The notes beneath the pieces are model-generated. The model had not been told where the DNA came from. It did not search any database and worked only from the letters and a program-made list of their open reading frames with translations. Both the position numbers and the translations under genes were made by a program. From assembly GCA_025965475.1 (NCBI GenBank), contig JAOPWV010000199.1, positions 1 to 36,443 on the forward strand: DNA of 36,443 bases. Reading direction: 5' to 3'. Shown here piece after piece: positions 9,747 through 18,171 of the stretch (its first letter is position 1; each line of letters opens with the position of its first letter). The stretch comes from Frankiales bacterium (GTDB taxonomy: Bacteria > Actinomycetota > Actinomycetes > Mycobacteriales > SCTD01).

Positions 9747-10040
9747 GTGACAGACATCTCCCGGCTCCCCGGCCCCCAGTCCGACAAGTGGGAGTGGCAA
9801 CTGCTCGGCGCCTGCCGCGCGCACGACACCGACTTGTTCTTCCACCCCGAGGGCGAGCGCGGCCCCAACCGCAGCAACCGGGAAGCGTCCGCCAAGGCGA
9901 TCTGCGCCGGCTGCCCCGTCATCGTCGAGTGCCGCGAGGCGGCCCTCGCCGCCCACGAGCCGTACGGCGTCTGGGGCGGGTTGTCCGAGCACGAGCGCGA
10001 GACGATCCTCGCGCGGCGCGAGCACGCGACCGCCAGCTGA
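9747..10040 (+). CDS. whiD: WhiB-family iron-sulfur transcription regulator (WhiD/WhiB3-like)
   Basis: A 97-residue protein that binds a [4Fe-4S] cluster and, in relatives, the principal sigma factor. The four ligand cysteines are Cys23, Cys53, Cys56 and Cys62 (spacing C-X29-C-X2-C-X5-C). The turn motif GVWGG follows at 74-78, then a basic C-terminus (ILARREHATAS) for DNA contact. The core ACRAHDTDLFFHPEGERG is typical of the WhiD/WhiB3 branch. The GTG at 9747 has a GAAGGA site seven bases upstream; longer frames reading into the divergent gene are spurious. Position next to the TPR gene, bldM and sigD agrees with Streptomyces whiD-bldM and with M. tuberculosis whiB3. Expected roles are development or redox response. 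Confidence 0.93.
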   Translation: MTDISRLPGPQSDKWEWQLLGACRAHDTDLFFHPEGERGPNRSNREASAKAICAGCPVIVECREAALAAHEPYGVWGGLSEHERETILARREHATAS

Positions 10041-10063
10041 CAGCGCCTGCAGACCCCGGCCCG

Positions 10064-11632
10064 CTAGGCCCGCGCCGTGCGCGCCCGCATCCACGGCAGC
10101 CCGAGCCGGGCGTCGCGCAGGACGGTCCGCGCCGCGTTGCGGCCCGCCATGCCGTGCACGCCCCCGCCCGGGTGCGAGGCCGCACCGCACATGTAGACCC
10201 CGCCCACGGGCAGGGCGTACGACGACCAGCCCGCTACCGGGCGGAACACGAGCATCTGGTCCAGCGCGGCCGACCCGCCGGCGACATCGCCGCCCACGAG
10301 GTTCGGGTCCCGCCGCTCGAGGTCCAGGGGGGCGGCGACCGTCGTGTCCACGACGAGGTCGCGCAGGCCAGGGGCCTGCGTCTCCAGCCGGCCGAGGATC
10401 CGGTCGGCGAAGCCGGCCTGCCAGCCCTCCGCCAGCTCGCCGGCCGCATCGCCGGCAGGCGTGGCCGGACAGTGGCACTCGACCCACAGCGAGGCGGCGC
10501 CCGGCGGGACCCGGCTCGGGTCGGCCCGGTCCTGCTGGCCGACGATGAGCTGCGGCTCGGCCGGCAGCAGCCGGCGGCGGACCTGGGCCTGCGACACGGC
10601 CAGCGCGTCGAGATCGCCGGTGACGTGCACGACCATCGCCTCGCGCAGCCGTTCATCGGCCCACGGGGCCGGCGCGGACAGGTCGACGTCGAGCCGGAAG
10701 TAGCCGCCCGCGTAGCGGTGCCGGCGGAGCTGGTCCAGCCAGGCGCCAGCCAGGTGCTGTTCGCCGACCAGATCGCGGGCGAGCCGCGCGGGGGCGACAT
10801 CGGCGACGACCGCCCGCCGCACCCCGACCCAGCCCCCGTCCCGGCAGCGCACACCCACGGCACGGCCGCCCCGGACGTCGATCCCGGTGACCTCGACCCC
10901 CGTGCGCACCACCACGCCGGCCTCGACGGCCGCCTCGGTCAGCGCGGCGGCGAGGTTCTGCGCACCGCCGACCGGCACCGGCATGCCGTGCTGCTGCGCG
11001 GCCATGGCGAGCAGCATCGCGGGCGGCATCGAGCCCGCCGCGTCGACACCGACGTCCGCATGCGTGGCGTGCGCCGCGAACAGCATCCGGGCCGCGGTCG
11101 TGCCGTACCGCAGACGCACCCACTCCTCGACCGGCTCGAGCAGTTGGCGGGCGGTCGCGACCAGCTCCCGCGGCGTACTGCGGGCCACCACGCGGGCGAG
11201 CGGCCGGGGCGCACCCACCGGCCCCATCATGGCCTCGAACAGCGGCCCGCCGAGCCGGTGCCACCACGCGACGGTGTCCAGCCACGCGGCGGCGTCCACG
11301 CCCAGCCCCTCCGCGGTCCCGGTGGGCGTACGCCGCATGACCGCGGCCGGTCTACGCGGGTCCCAGACGGCGGCAACCGGCACCTCGGTCCGCGCCCAGC
11401 GCACGCGGCGGGCCAGGCCCAGCTCGGCGAAGACGGGCGAGGTGTGCAGGACCCCGTAGAAGGCCGAGCCCCAGTCGTGCAGGTACCCGGCGGCGGTGCG
11501 CCCGCTCCCGATGGCGCCGCCGGCGATCGGCCGGCGTTCCAGGAGCTCCACGCTCCACCCCGCTCGGGCGAGCACGGTGGCGGCCACCAGCCCGTTGGGC
11601 CCGGCCCCGATCGCGACCGCGTCCACCGTCAT
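10064..11632 (-). CDS. FAD-dependent oxidoreductase of the phytoene-desaturase-like family
   Basis: A 522-residue flavoprotein. The N-terminus is a Rossmann dinucleotide-binding motif (VAIGAGPNGLVAATVLARAGWSVELLERR; glycines 9, 11 and 14). The C-terminus holds the second FAD-contact motif typical of CrtI-like amine oxidase folds, YMCGAASHPGGGVHGMAGRNAARTVL. The middle is Ala/Arg-rich with LRYGTTAARMLFAAHATHADVGVDAAGS, matching the NAD(P)/FAD-dependent oxidoreductases often annotated as phytoene dehydrogenase. No crtB, crtE or other carotenoid gene lies nearby, so the substrate is unknown. The ATG at 11632 is chosen because the FAD motif follows directly; the ribosome site is weak. It stands alone between the converging whiB gene and the divergent small gene, so it is probably monocistronic. 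Confidence 0.88.
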   Translation of the reverse strand: MTVDAVAIGAGPNGLVAATVLARAGWSVELLERRPIAGGAIGSGRTAAGYLHDWGSAFYGVLHTSPVFAELGLARRVRWARTEVPVAAVWDPRRPAAVMRRTPTGTAEGLGVDAAAWLDTVAWWHRLGGPLFEAMMGPVGAPRPLARVVARSTPRELVATARQLLEPVEEWVRLRYGTTAARMLFAAHATHADVGVDAAGSMPPAMLLAMAAQQHGMPVPVGGAQNLAAALTEAAVEAGVVVRTGVEVTGIDVRGGRAVGVRCRDGGWVGVRRAVVADVAPARLARDLVGEQHLAGAWLDQLRRHRYAGGYFRLDVDLSAPAPWADERLREAMVVHVTGDLDALAVSQAQVRRRLLPAEPQLIVGQQDRADPSRVPPGAASLWVECHCPATPAGDAAGELAEGWQAGFADRILGRLETQAPGLRDLVVDTTVAAPLDLERRDPNLVGGDVAGGSAALDQMLVFRPVAGWSSYALPVGGVYMCGAASHPGGGVHGMAGRNAARTVLRDARLGLPWMRARTARA

Positions 11633-11720
11633 GCCCCGGACGGTGCCACAGGAGCCGGCTTGTCGCCGCCGGGTGGCATCCTCGGTGAGGAGGGTCGAGC
11701 CACTCCGAGAGGACTCGCCC

Positions 11721-11897
11721 GTGCCGTTCACCGTCCACCAGCCCGGCTGCCCGCCCCGCCACGTCGAGGCCGAGGAGTACCGCCTCGAGGGCCGCTGGCA
11801 CGTCTTCCGGCGTACGACGACGGTGATGGGCAACCCGCGCACGGTTGTCGCGCTGCGTCTCGCGGCCACCGACGACGTCGCCGTCAGGCCGGCGTAA
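11721..11897 (+). CDS. Small conserved-looking protein, 58 residues
   Basis: Not recognised with certainty. The frame begins at GTG 11721 with a strong GAGAGGA site seven bases upstream and reads VPFTVHQPGCPPRHVEAEEY, then a basic stretch EGRWHVFRRTTTVMG, and ends RLAATDDVAVRPA. It has one cysteine, no membrane segment and a predicted beta-rich character. The region is divergent from the flavoprotein gene (88 bases between starts) and converges with groEL across a hairpin. Good ribosome site, tidy boundaries and actinobacterial codon use support a real gene; its role is unknown. Confidence 0.68.
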   Translation: MPFTVHQPGCPPRHVEAEEYRLEGRWHVFRRTTTVMGNPRTVVALRLAATDDVAVRPA

Positions 11898-11912
11898 CCG
11901 CGCCCGGAACGA

Positions 11913-11951
11913 CGACGGGCCCGGCACCCCGTAGGGATGCCGGGCCCGTCG
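11913..11951. terminator. Hairpin between groEL and the converging small gene
   Basis: A 14-base-pair stem: CGACGGGCCCGGCA (11913-11926) pairs with TGCCGGGCCCGTCG (11938-11951), with a smaller CCC/GGG pairing inside. It lies 21 bases past the groEL stop and 15 bases past the small-gene stop, so it can terminate both converging transcripts. No T-tract follows. Confidence 0.8.
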
Positions 11952-11972
11952 GGTCGTGAACGAGCGGCTGAG

Positions 11973-13604
<1,632 letters not shown>

Positions 13605-13616
13605 TCAGAAAAGGGC

Positions 13617-13652
13617 GACGCCCCGGTACCCCGTCAGGGGAGCCGGGGCGTC
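13617..13652 (-). other. Intercistronic hairpin between groES and groEL
   Basis: GACGCCCCGG (13617-13626) pairs perfectly with CCGGGGCGTC (13643-13652). Inside, CCCC (13629-13632) pairs with GGGG (13637-13640) around a GTCA loop. It fills much of the 80-base gap between the groES stop and the groEL start. It could reduce read-through (partial terminator), mark an RNA cleavage site or protect message ends. Cleavage of groES-groEL1 mRNA in this gap is, from memory, reported in M. tuberculosis. Confidence 0.8.
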
Positions 13653-13675
13653 GTGAAGCAGACGAACAGGGGTCT

Positions 13676-13981
13676 TTAGCCCTCGATGACAGCGAGGACG
13701 TCGCGGGCGGAGAGCACGAGGTACTCCTCGCCGTTGTACTTGACCTCGGTACCGCCGTACTTGCTGTAGAGCACCTTGTCGCCGACCTTGACGTCGAGCG
13801 GGACGCGGTTGCCGTCCTCCCAACGACCGGGGCCGACGGCCAGGACAGTGCCCTCCTGGGGCTTCTCCTTGGCGGTGTCGGGGATGACAAGTCCGGAGGC
13901 CGTCGTGGTCTCGGCCTCAGAGGCCTGGACGACGATGCGGTCCTCGAGCGGCTTGATGGCGACCTTGGTCGCGGTGGTCAC
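13676..13981 (-). CDS. groES: Co-chaperonin GroES, 10 kDa
   Basis: Forms the seven-membered lid of the GroEL cage. The 101 residues fit the family: [10 protein letters not shown] near residue 8-17, the mobile loop [23 protein letters not shown] that docks on GroEL, and [37 protein letters not shown] at the end. The GTG start at 13981 has an AGGAGG site four bases upstream. A CIRCE operator about 75 bases upstream indicates heat-shock repression by HrcA, which is not encoded in this window. First gene of the groES-groEL operon. Confidence 0.98.
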   Translation of the reverse strand: MTTATKVAIKPLEDRIVVQASEAETTTASGLVIPDTAKEKPQEGTVLAVGPGRWEDGNRVPLDVKVGDKVLYSKYGGTEVKYNGEEYLVLSARDVLAVIEG

Positions 13982-14053
13982 GGTGCCTCCTGAGATGCAG
14001 TTGAGGGGCGGACGGGCATCCTGCCGTCGCGGGGGTCAGGCACCTGTCTCGCT

Positions 14054-14090
14054 GGTTGGCACTCTAGACCCCTGAGTGCCAACCGCACAA
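14054..14090 (-). promoter_or_regulatory. CIRCE operator and probable groES promoter
   Basis: TTGGCACTC (14056-14064), nine spacer bases and GAGTGCCAA (14074-14082) form the CIRCE inverted repeat bound by the heat-shock repressor HrcA; the arms extend to 11 bases (14054-14084). The consensus arm is TTAGCACTC; here G replaces A with a compensating C in the other arm, so symmetry is kept. On the minus strand TTGTGC (14085-14090) and TAGAGT (14061-14066), 18 bases apart, could be -35 and -10, which would put the operator over the core promoter. The operator call is firm, the promoter hexamers less so. Confidence 0.93.
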
Positions 14091-14105
14091 GCACGGGCTT
14101 CGGCG

Positions 14106-15134
14106 TCAGCCCGCGACCGCGACCACGTCGGTCACCGGCATCGAGCTGTCCGCGGGCAGGTCGAACGGACTGGGCGCGATGCCGGCGGCCACCAGTCGGG
14201 ACCCGAGCGCCGCGACCATCGCGCCGTTGTCGGTACACAGACCGGGGCGGGGCACGCGCAGCCGGATGCCCGCGGCGTCGCAGCGCTCCTGCGCGAGCGC
14301 CCGCAGCCGGCTGTTGGCGGCGACGCCGCCGCCGATCAGCAGATGCCCGAGGCCCCGGTCCCGGCAGGCCCGCACCGCCTTGGCCGTGAGCACGTCGACG
14401 ACGGCCTCCTGGAACGACGCGCAGACGTCGGCAACCGGCAGCTCCCCCTCGTACGCCTCGACCCAGCGCGCGACCGCGGTCTTGAGGCCGCTGAACGACA
14501 CGTCGTACTCGCCCTTGGTCTTCCCGCGCGGGAAGGCGATCGCGTCCCTGTCCCCGTCCCGTGAGAGCCGGTCGACGACCGGCCCGCCGGGGAAGCCGAG
14601 CCCGAGCAGGCGGGCCACCTTGTCGAACGCCTCGCCGGCCGCGTCGTCGATGGTCTGGCCGAGCGGCTTGATCGCGTGCGTGACGTCGTCGACCTGCAGC
14701 AGGCTGGAGTGGCCACCGGAGACGAGCATCGCCAGGCAGGGCTCGGGAAGCGGGCCGTGCTCGAGCACGTCGACGGCGACGTGCGCGGCCAGGTGGTTCA
14801 CGCCGTAGAGCGGTACGTCGAGCGCGAGCGCGTACGCCTTCGCGGCGGCCACCCCGACCAGCAGCGCGCCGGCCAGGCCCGGCCCGCTCGTGACGGCAAC
14901 GGCGTCGATGTCGGAGAGCGTGACGCCCGCGGTCTCCAGAGCCCGGTGCACCGTGGGAACCATGGCCTCCAGGTGGGCCCGGCTGGCGACCTCGGGCACC
15001 ACCCCGCCGAAGCGGCTGTGCGCCTCGACCGAGGACGCGACGGCATCGGCGAGCAGCGTCGTGCCGCGGACGATGCCGATGCCGGTCTCGTCGCAGGACG
15101 TCTCGATCCCGAGGACGAGGGGTTCGTCTGTCAC
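14106..15134 (-). CDS. tsaD: tRNA N6-adenosine threonylcarbamoyltransferase TsaD
   Basis: Transfers the threonylcarbamoyl group to A37 of ANN-decoding tRNAs (t6A) in complex with TsaB and TsaE. The 342 residues have the ASKHA fold: [15 protein letters not shown] at the start, the family motif [14 protein letters not shown], the metal-binding HLAAH motif (about 114-118), the nucleotide motif SGGHSSLL and the second metal ligand in [12 protein letters not shown] near the end. GTG start at 15134; the stop of rimI lies 36 bases upstream. The groES promoter lies just downstream of its stop, so tsaD and groES are adjacent but separately controlled. Confidence 0.97.
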   Translation of the reverse strand: MTDEPLVLGIETSCDETGIGIVRGTTLLADAVASSVEAHSRFGGVVPEVASRAHLEAMVPTVHRALETAGVTLSDIDAVAVTSGPGLAGALLVGVAAAKAYALALDVPLYGVNHLAAHVAVDVLEHGPLPEPCLAMLVSGGHSSLLQVDDVTHAIKPLGQTIDDAAGEAFDKVARLLGLGFPGGPVVDRLSRDGDRDAIAFPRGKTKGEYDVSFSGLKTAVARWVEAYEGELPVADVCASFQEAVVDVLTAKAVRACRDRGLGHLLIGGGVAANSRLRALAQERCDAAGIRLRVPRPGLCTDNGAMVAALGSRLVAAGIAPSPFDLPADSSMPVTDVVAVAG

Positions 15135-15156
15135 GTGTCCATCATCGCTGCCCGCC

Positions 15157-15198
15157 TCATGACGACCGTGTCATGACGACCGCGTCATGACGACCGCG
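15157..15198. repeat. Three tandem copies of a 14-base unit over the rimI stop
   Basis: TCATGACGACCGTG (15157-15170) and two copies of TCATGACGACCGCG (15171-15184, 15185-15198) follow each other without gaps. On the minus strand the last copies encode the RimI end (VVMTRSS) and the middle copy supplies its stop codon. Because 14 is not a multiple of three, gain or loss of a copy would change the last residues of RimI. Confidence 0.9.
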
Positions 15199-15611
15199 TC
15201 CGTCCCGCTCGGCGAGTAGTAGCCGCGGCGGACGCCGACCGGTCGGAAGCCGAACCGTTCGTAGAGCCGCTGCGCCACGGCGTTGTCCGCGCGCACCTCC
15301 AGGCTCACCGTCGTCTTGCGCCGCCGGGCGGCCTCGTCGAGCAACGCCTGCAGCAGCTGGGCGCCGACGCCCGCACCCTGGGCGTCAGCCGCCACCCCGA
15401 TGGTCTGCACGAAGGCCTCGTCCGGGTAGGCGCAGAGCCCGGCGTACCCGACCACCCGGTCGCCGGCGAGCGCGACGAGGAAGTACCGGGTGTCGATCTG
15501 CCCGAGCTCGGACCAGTAGGTGCGGGCGGTCCACGTGTCGTCCTGGAACAGCGCGCGTTCCAGCGGCAGCACGTCCTCGATGTGCCACCAGCGCATCCGC
15601 TCCAGGGTCAC
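15171..15611 (-). CDS. rimI: Ribosomal-protein-alanine N-acetyltransferase RimI (GNAT family)
   Basis: Acetylates the N-terminus of ribosomal protein S18 in E. coli; relatives acetylate other proteins. The 146 residues show MRWWHIEDVLPLERALFQDDTW at the N-terminus, the acetyl-CoA motif IGVAADAQGAGVGAQLLQALLDEA (Q/R-x-x-G-x-G) in the middle, and LEVRADNAVAQRLYERFGFRPVGVRRGYYSPSGTDAVVM, a RimI hallmark, at the end. The GTG at 15611 overlaps the stop of the preceding gene as GTGA; a GTG at 15614 is equally possible. It lies in the tsaB-tsaD cluster as in many bacteria. The C-terminus is made by the 14-base tandem repeat. Confidence 0.94.
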   Translation of the reverse strand: MTLERMRWWHIEDVLPLERALFQDDTWTARTYWSELGQIDTRYFLVALAGDRVVGYAGLCAYPDEAFVQTIGVAADAQGAGVGAQLLQALLDEAARRRKTTVSLEVRADNAVAQRLYERFGFRPVGVRRGYYSPSGTDAVVMTRSS

Positions 15612-16153
15612 CACGACGCCGGCTCGCTGATCGTGCGGCCGTGCCGCAGGTCCACCCGGTGCAGCACGTCGCCGGCCCGCAGGTGCACCTCGTCGTCGAG
15701 GATGCCGAGCCAGTGCACGGCCGGTCCGAGCGCGTCGCTCTCCCAGGCCAGCCCCTCGCGGTCGTACGCCGAGAGCACGTCGTCGTCCAGCAGCAGCGCC
15801 AGCCCGCCGACCGGCTCGAAGCGGCGTACCGACGGGCGGTCGATCCGCGACCAGGCGTCCGGGTCGTCGGCGCGGACGAGGTACGGCGCGCCGCCGGCGG
15901 CGACGAACACCTGTTCCGGGTCGGGCCACGAGGCCACCACGTTGAGCCGGCCAGGCCGGTTGTCGGAGGAGAAGACGCCGGTCCAGGGCTCGCCGCCGGC
16001 CGGAAGGACACGCAGCCAGACGCCGTCCGAGCCGCCGTCGCGGCGGGCTCCCGGGTAGTAGACGACGTTGCCGGTCCGGCCGCGGACCGAGCGCTCGTGC
16101 GCGGCCTCCCAGGTCCGGGGGAACGCATCCAGCCACAGCGGCCCGTCGCTCAC
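15608..16153 (-). CDS. Unrecognised protein between tsaB and rimI
   Basis: A 181-residue soluble protein I do not recognise. It has many Trp, Asp and Gly residues and short beta-type stretches (GVWLRVLPAGG, RLNVVASWPD, QVFVAAGGAPYLV, GLALLLDDDVLSAYD, EVHLRAGDVLHRVDL) that look like blades of a beta-propeller or a beta-sandwich. No signal peptide, no cysteine and no catalytic motif. It overlaps tsaB upstream and rimI downstream by four bases each (GTGA in both cases), so it is translated in step with them. The M. tuberculosis order has rimI next to tsaB without this gene (from memory), so it appears to be a lineage-specific insertion. A link to t6A synthesis or to RimI is inferred from coupling only. 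Confidence 0.8.
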   Translation of the reverse strand: MSDGPLWLDAFPRTWEAAHERSVRGRTGNVVYYPGARRDGGSDGVWLRVLPAGGEPWTGVFSSDNRPGRLNVVASWPDPEQVFVAAGGAPYLVRADDPDAWSRIDRPSVRRFEPVGGLALLLDDDVLSAYDREGLAWESDALGPAVHWLGILDDEVHLRAGDVLHRVDLRHGRTISEPASW

Positions 16154-16791
16154 ACCGTCACCCTCTTCGGGGCGCCCGGCACCTCCGCGTCCGGCCGGCG
16201 CAGGTAGAGCGGCACCAGCGGCGCGGGCTCCTCGCCGATCCGGGGGGCCACCACCTCGACCAGCCGCGCCGCCGACGGGTACCGCGGCTCCGGCCGTACG
16301 TCGAGGCCGGCGAAGGCCTCCGCGTGGACGTGCGCGCCGTCGCCGACGACAGGCACGCCCGCGAACCCGTCCACGACGTCGGCGGGTCGCCCGACGGCCG
16401 GTCCGCCGACGCGGGCACCGCTCGCGTCGTAGCGGGACCAGTAGACCTCCCGGCGGCGGGCATCGGTGACCGCCACCCGCTCGCCCTCACCGAGCCCGTC
16501 CAGCGAGCAGGTGCCGTACGCCGGGATGCCGAGCGCGTCGGACAGGGTGGCGGCCGTGACGACGCCGACACGCAGGCCGGTGAACGGGCCGGGACCGAGG
16601 CCGACCGCGATCGCGCCGAGCGCGGTGCGGGCGACGCCGGCCTCGGCGAGCACCGCCTTGATGCCGACCGCGAGCAGCTCGCCGTGCCGCCGGGCGTCGA
16701 CGACGACGCGCTCGGCGAGGAGTCCCTCACCGAGGCGGACCAGCGCGACGGAGACCGCCGGCGTCGAGGTGTCGAGGCCGAGAACGAGCAC
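16150..16791 (-). CDS. tsaB: tRNA threonylcarbamoyladenosine synthesis protein TsaB
   Basis: Non-catalytic partner of TsaD in t6A synthesis. The 213 residues begin LVLGLDTSTPAVSVALV, a degenerate ASKHA phosphate motif, followed by RRHGELLAVGIKAVLAEAGV and the highly conserved GLGPGPFTGLRVGVVTAATLSDALGIP segment. DARRREVYWSRYD is also typical. The C-terminal half is variable, as usual. First gene of the tsaB-hypothetical-rimI-tsaD operon; it diverges from the MFS gene with 101 bases between, where both promoters must lie. ATG start at 16791. Confidence 0.95.
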   Translation of the reverse strand: MLVLGLDTSTPAVSVALVRLGEGLLAERVVVDARRHGELLAVGIKAVLAEAGVARTALGAIAVGLGPGPFTGLRVGVVTAATLSDALGIPAYGTCSLDGLGEGERVAVTDARRREVYWSRYDASGARVGGPAVGRPADVVDGFAGVPVVGDGAHVHAEAFAGLDVRPEPRYPSAARLVEVVAPRIGEEPAPLVPLYLRRPDAEVPGAPKRVTV

Positions 16792-16892
16792 GCGGCGAGC
16801 GTACGGCCCCGTGCTCCCGGGGGCCGGTGGGCAGCGTCACAGGCCGATCCGGGAGGGTTCTTCCTCCTGTCGCGCTTGCACCTGGCGTGACC

Positions 16893-18155
16893 ATGACCCT
16901 GTCCGAGGTACGGCCTGCGCCGGCGGCGGCCCCGCCCGCGCCCGTCGCGCCGCCCTCCCTGGTGCCCCTGCTCGCGCTCGCCTCGGGCGTCGCCGTCGCG
17001 AACAACTACTACCTGCAGCCGCTGCTCGCCCTGATCGGCAAGGACCTGGGCGTCGGCTCGGCGCAGGTCGGGCTGGTGTCCGCCGTCGCGCTGTTCGGCT
17101 ACGCCCTGGGTCTGCTGCTCGTCGTACCGCTCGGCGACATCGTCGACCGCCGGCTGCTCGTCACGACGGTCCTGAGCGGGACCGCGCTGTCGCTGGTGGT
17201 CATGGCCCTGGCCCCGTCCGTCCTCGTCCTCGGTGCCGCCGCCTTCGGCGTCGGTCTCACGAGCGTCGTCGCGCAGGTCCTCGTCCCGTACGCCGCCTCC
17301 ATCGCGGACGACGCGTCCCGCGGCAGGGTCGTCGGTTTCGTCCTCAGCGGCATCCTCGTCGGCATCCTGTCCGCCCGCGTCGTGGCCGGCCTGGCCGGCG
17401 CCGCGCTGGGCTGGCGCGCGGTCTATGCCGGTGCCGCCGGGCTCACCTTGGCCCTGCTGCTCCTGCTGCTGATCGGGTTGCCCGCCGAGCCGCAGCGGCA
17501 CCGGCGCCACGGCCGGCCCGACATTCCCTACTCCCAGGTGCTCGCCGGCGTCGGCCGGCTCGTGCGCAGCAACGGTCAGCTGCGGGTCCGGGCCTTCTAC
17601 GGCGCCTGCGGCTTCGCGGTCTTCTCCTCGACCTGGACGGCGCTGGCCTTCCACCTGCACGACCAGTTCGGGATCGGCTCCACCGGCGTCGCCCTCGTCG
17701 CGCTGCTGGGCATCGGCGGGGCCGTCCTGTCACCGCGCGCCGGCCGGCTCGCCGACCGCGGCCGGAGCACGGTCGTCACCGGCGCGGCGTACGCCGCCCT
17801 TCTCGTCGGCACGGGGCTGCTGGCGCTGGGCAGCACGTCCCTGCCCCTGCTCATCGCCGGCCTCGTCGTGACCGACCTGGCCATCCAGGGCGGGCACGTG
17901 ACCAACATGGGCATCGTCTACCGGCTCGTCCCGGAGGCGCGCAGCCGCGCGACCACGGTCTTCATGACGACGCTGTTCCTCGGGGGTGCGGTCGGCTCCG
18001 TGTTCAGCGCGCTGGCCTACTCCGCCGGCGGCTGGCCGGCCGTGAGCGCCGGCTGCGCCGTGTTCGCCGGCACGGCACTGGTCACCTGGCTGGTGCGCCT
18101 GCCCGTGCGGGCGCCCCGCATGCTGGACGAGCCCTTCCCGGAGGCCGTGGCCTGA
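16893..18155 (+). CDS. Major facilitator superfamily transporter
   Basis: About 420 residues with roughly twelve hydrophobic segments, a cytoplasmic-membrane secondary transporter. The first segment contains ASGVAVANNYYLQPLLALIG, a motif of one group of drug/metabolite MFS exporters. The inter-helix 2-3 loop has GDIVDRRLL, the usual MFS motif A form (GxxxDRxGR-like), and a related loop GRLADRGRSTVV occurs in the second half. The substrate cannot be read. ATG 16893 or GTG 16887 may be the start; a weak ribosome region precedes both. It is alone on the plus strand, divergent from tsaB and convergent with the acyl-CoA ligase gene (16 bases between stops), and looks like an insertion in the conserved tsaB-tsaE order. 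Confidence 0.9.
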   Translation: MTLSEVRPAPAAAPPAPVAPPSLVPLLALASGVAVANNYYLQPLLALIGKDLGVGSAQVGLVSAVALFGYALGLLLVVPLGDIVDRRLLVTTVLSGTALSLVVMALAPSVLVLGAAAFGVGLTSVVAQVLVPYAASIADDASRGRVVGFVLSGILVGILSARVVAGLAGAALGWRAVYAGAAGLTLALLLLLLIGLPAEPQRHRRHGRPDIPYSQVLAGVGRLVRSNGQLRVRAFYGACGFAVFSSTWTALAFHLHDQFGIGSTGVALVALLGIGGAVLSPRAGRLADRGRSTVVTGAAYAALLVGTGLLALGSTSLPLLIAGLVVTDLAIQGGHVTNMGIVYRLVPEARSRATTVFMTTLFLGGAVGSVFSALAYSAGGWPAVSAGCAVFAGTALVTWLVRLPVRAPRMLDEPFPEAVA

Positions 18156-18171
18156 CGACCGGCGGGGGGGC

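Noticed and set aside
10064-11632. Part of a carotenoid gene cluster
   Set aside because: Only a phytoene-desaturase-like flavoprotein is present; no phytoene synthase, prenyl synthase or cyclase lies nearby, so the pathway cannot be claimed.
16827-16892. Longer N-terminus for the MFS transporter from ATG 16827
   Set aside because: It would add 22 residues with no family match; ATG 16893 or GTG 16887 fits better, leaving room for the divergent promoters.
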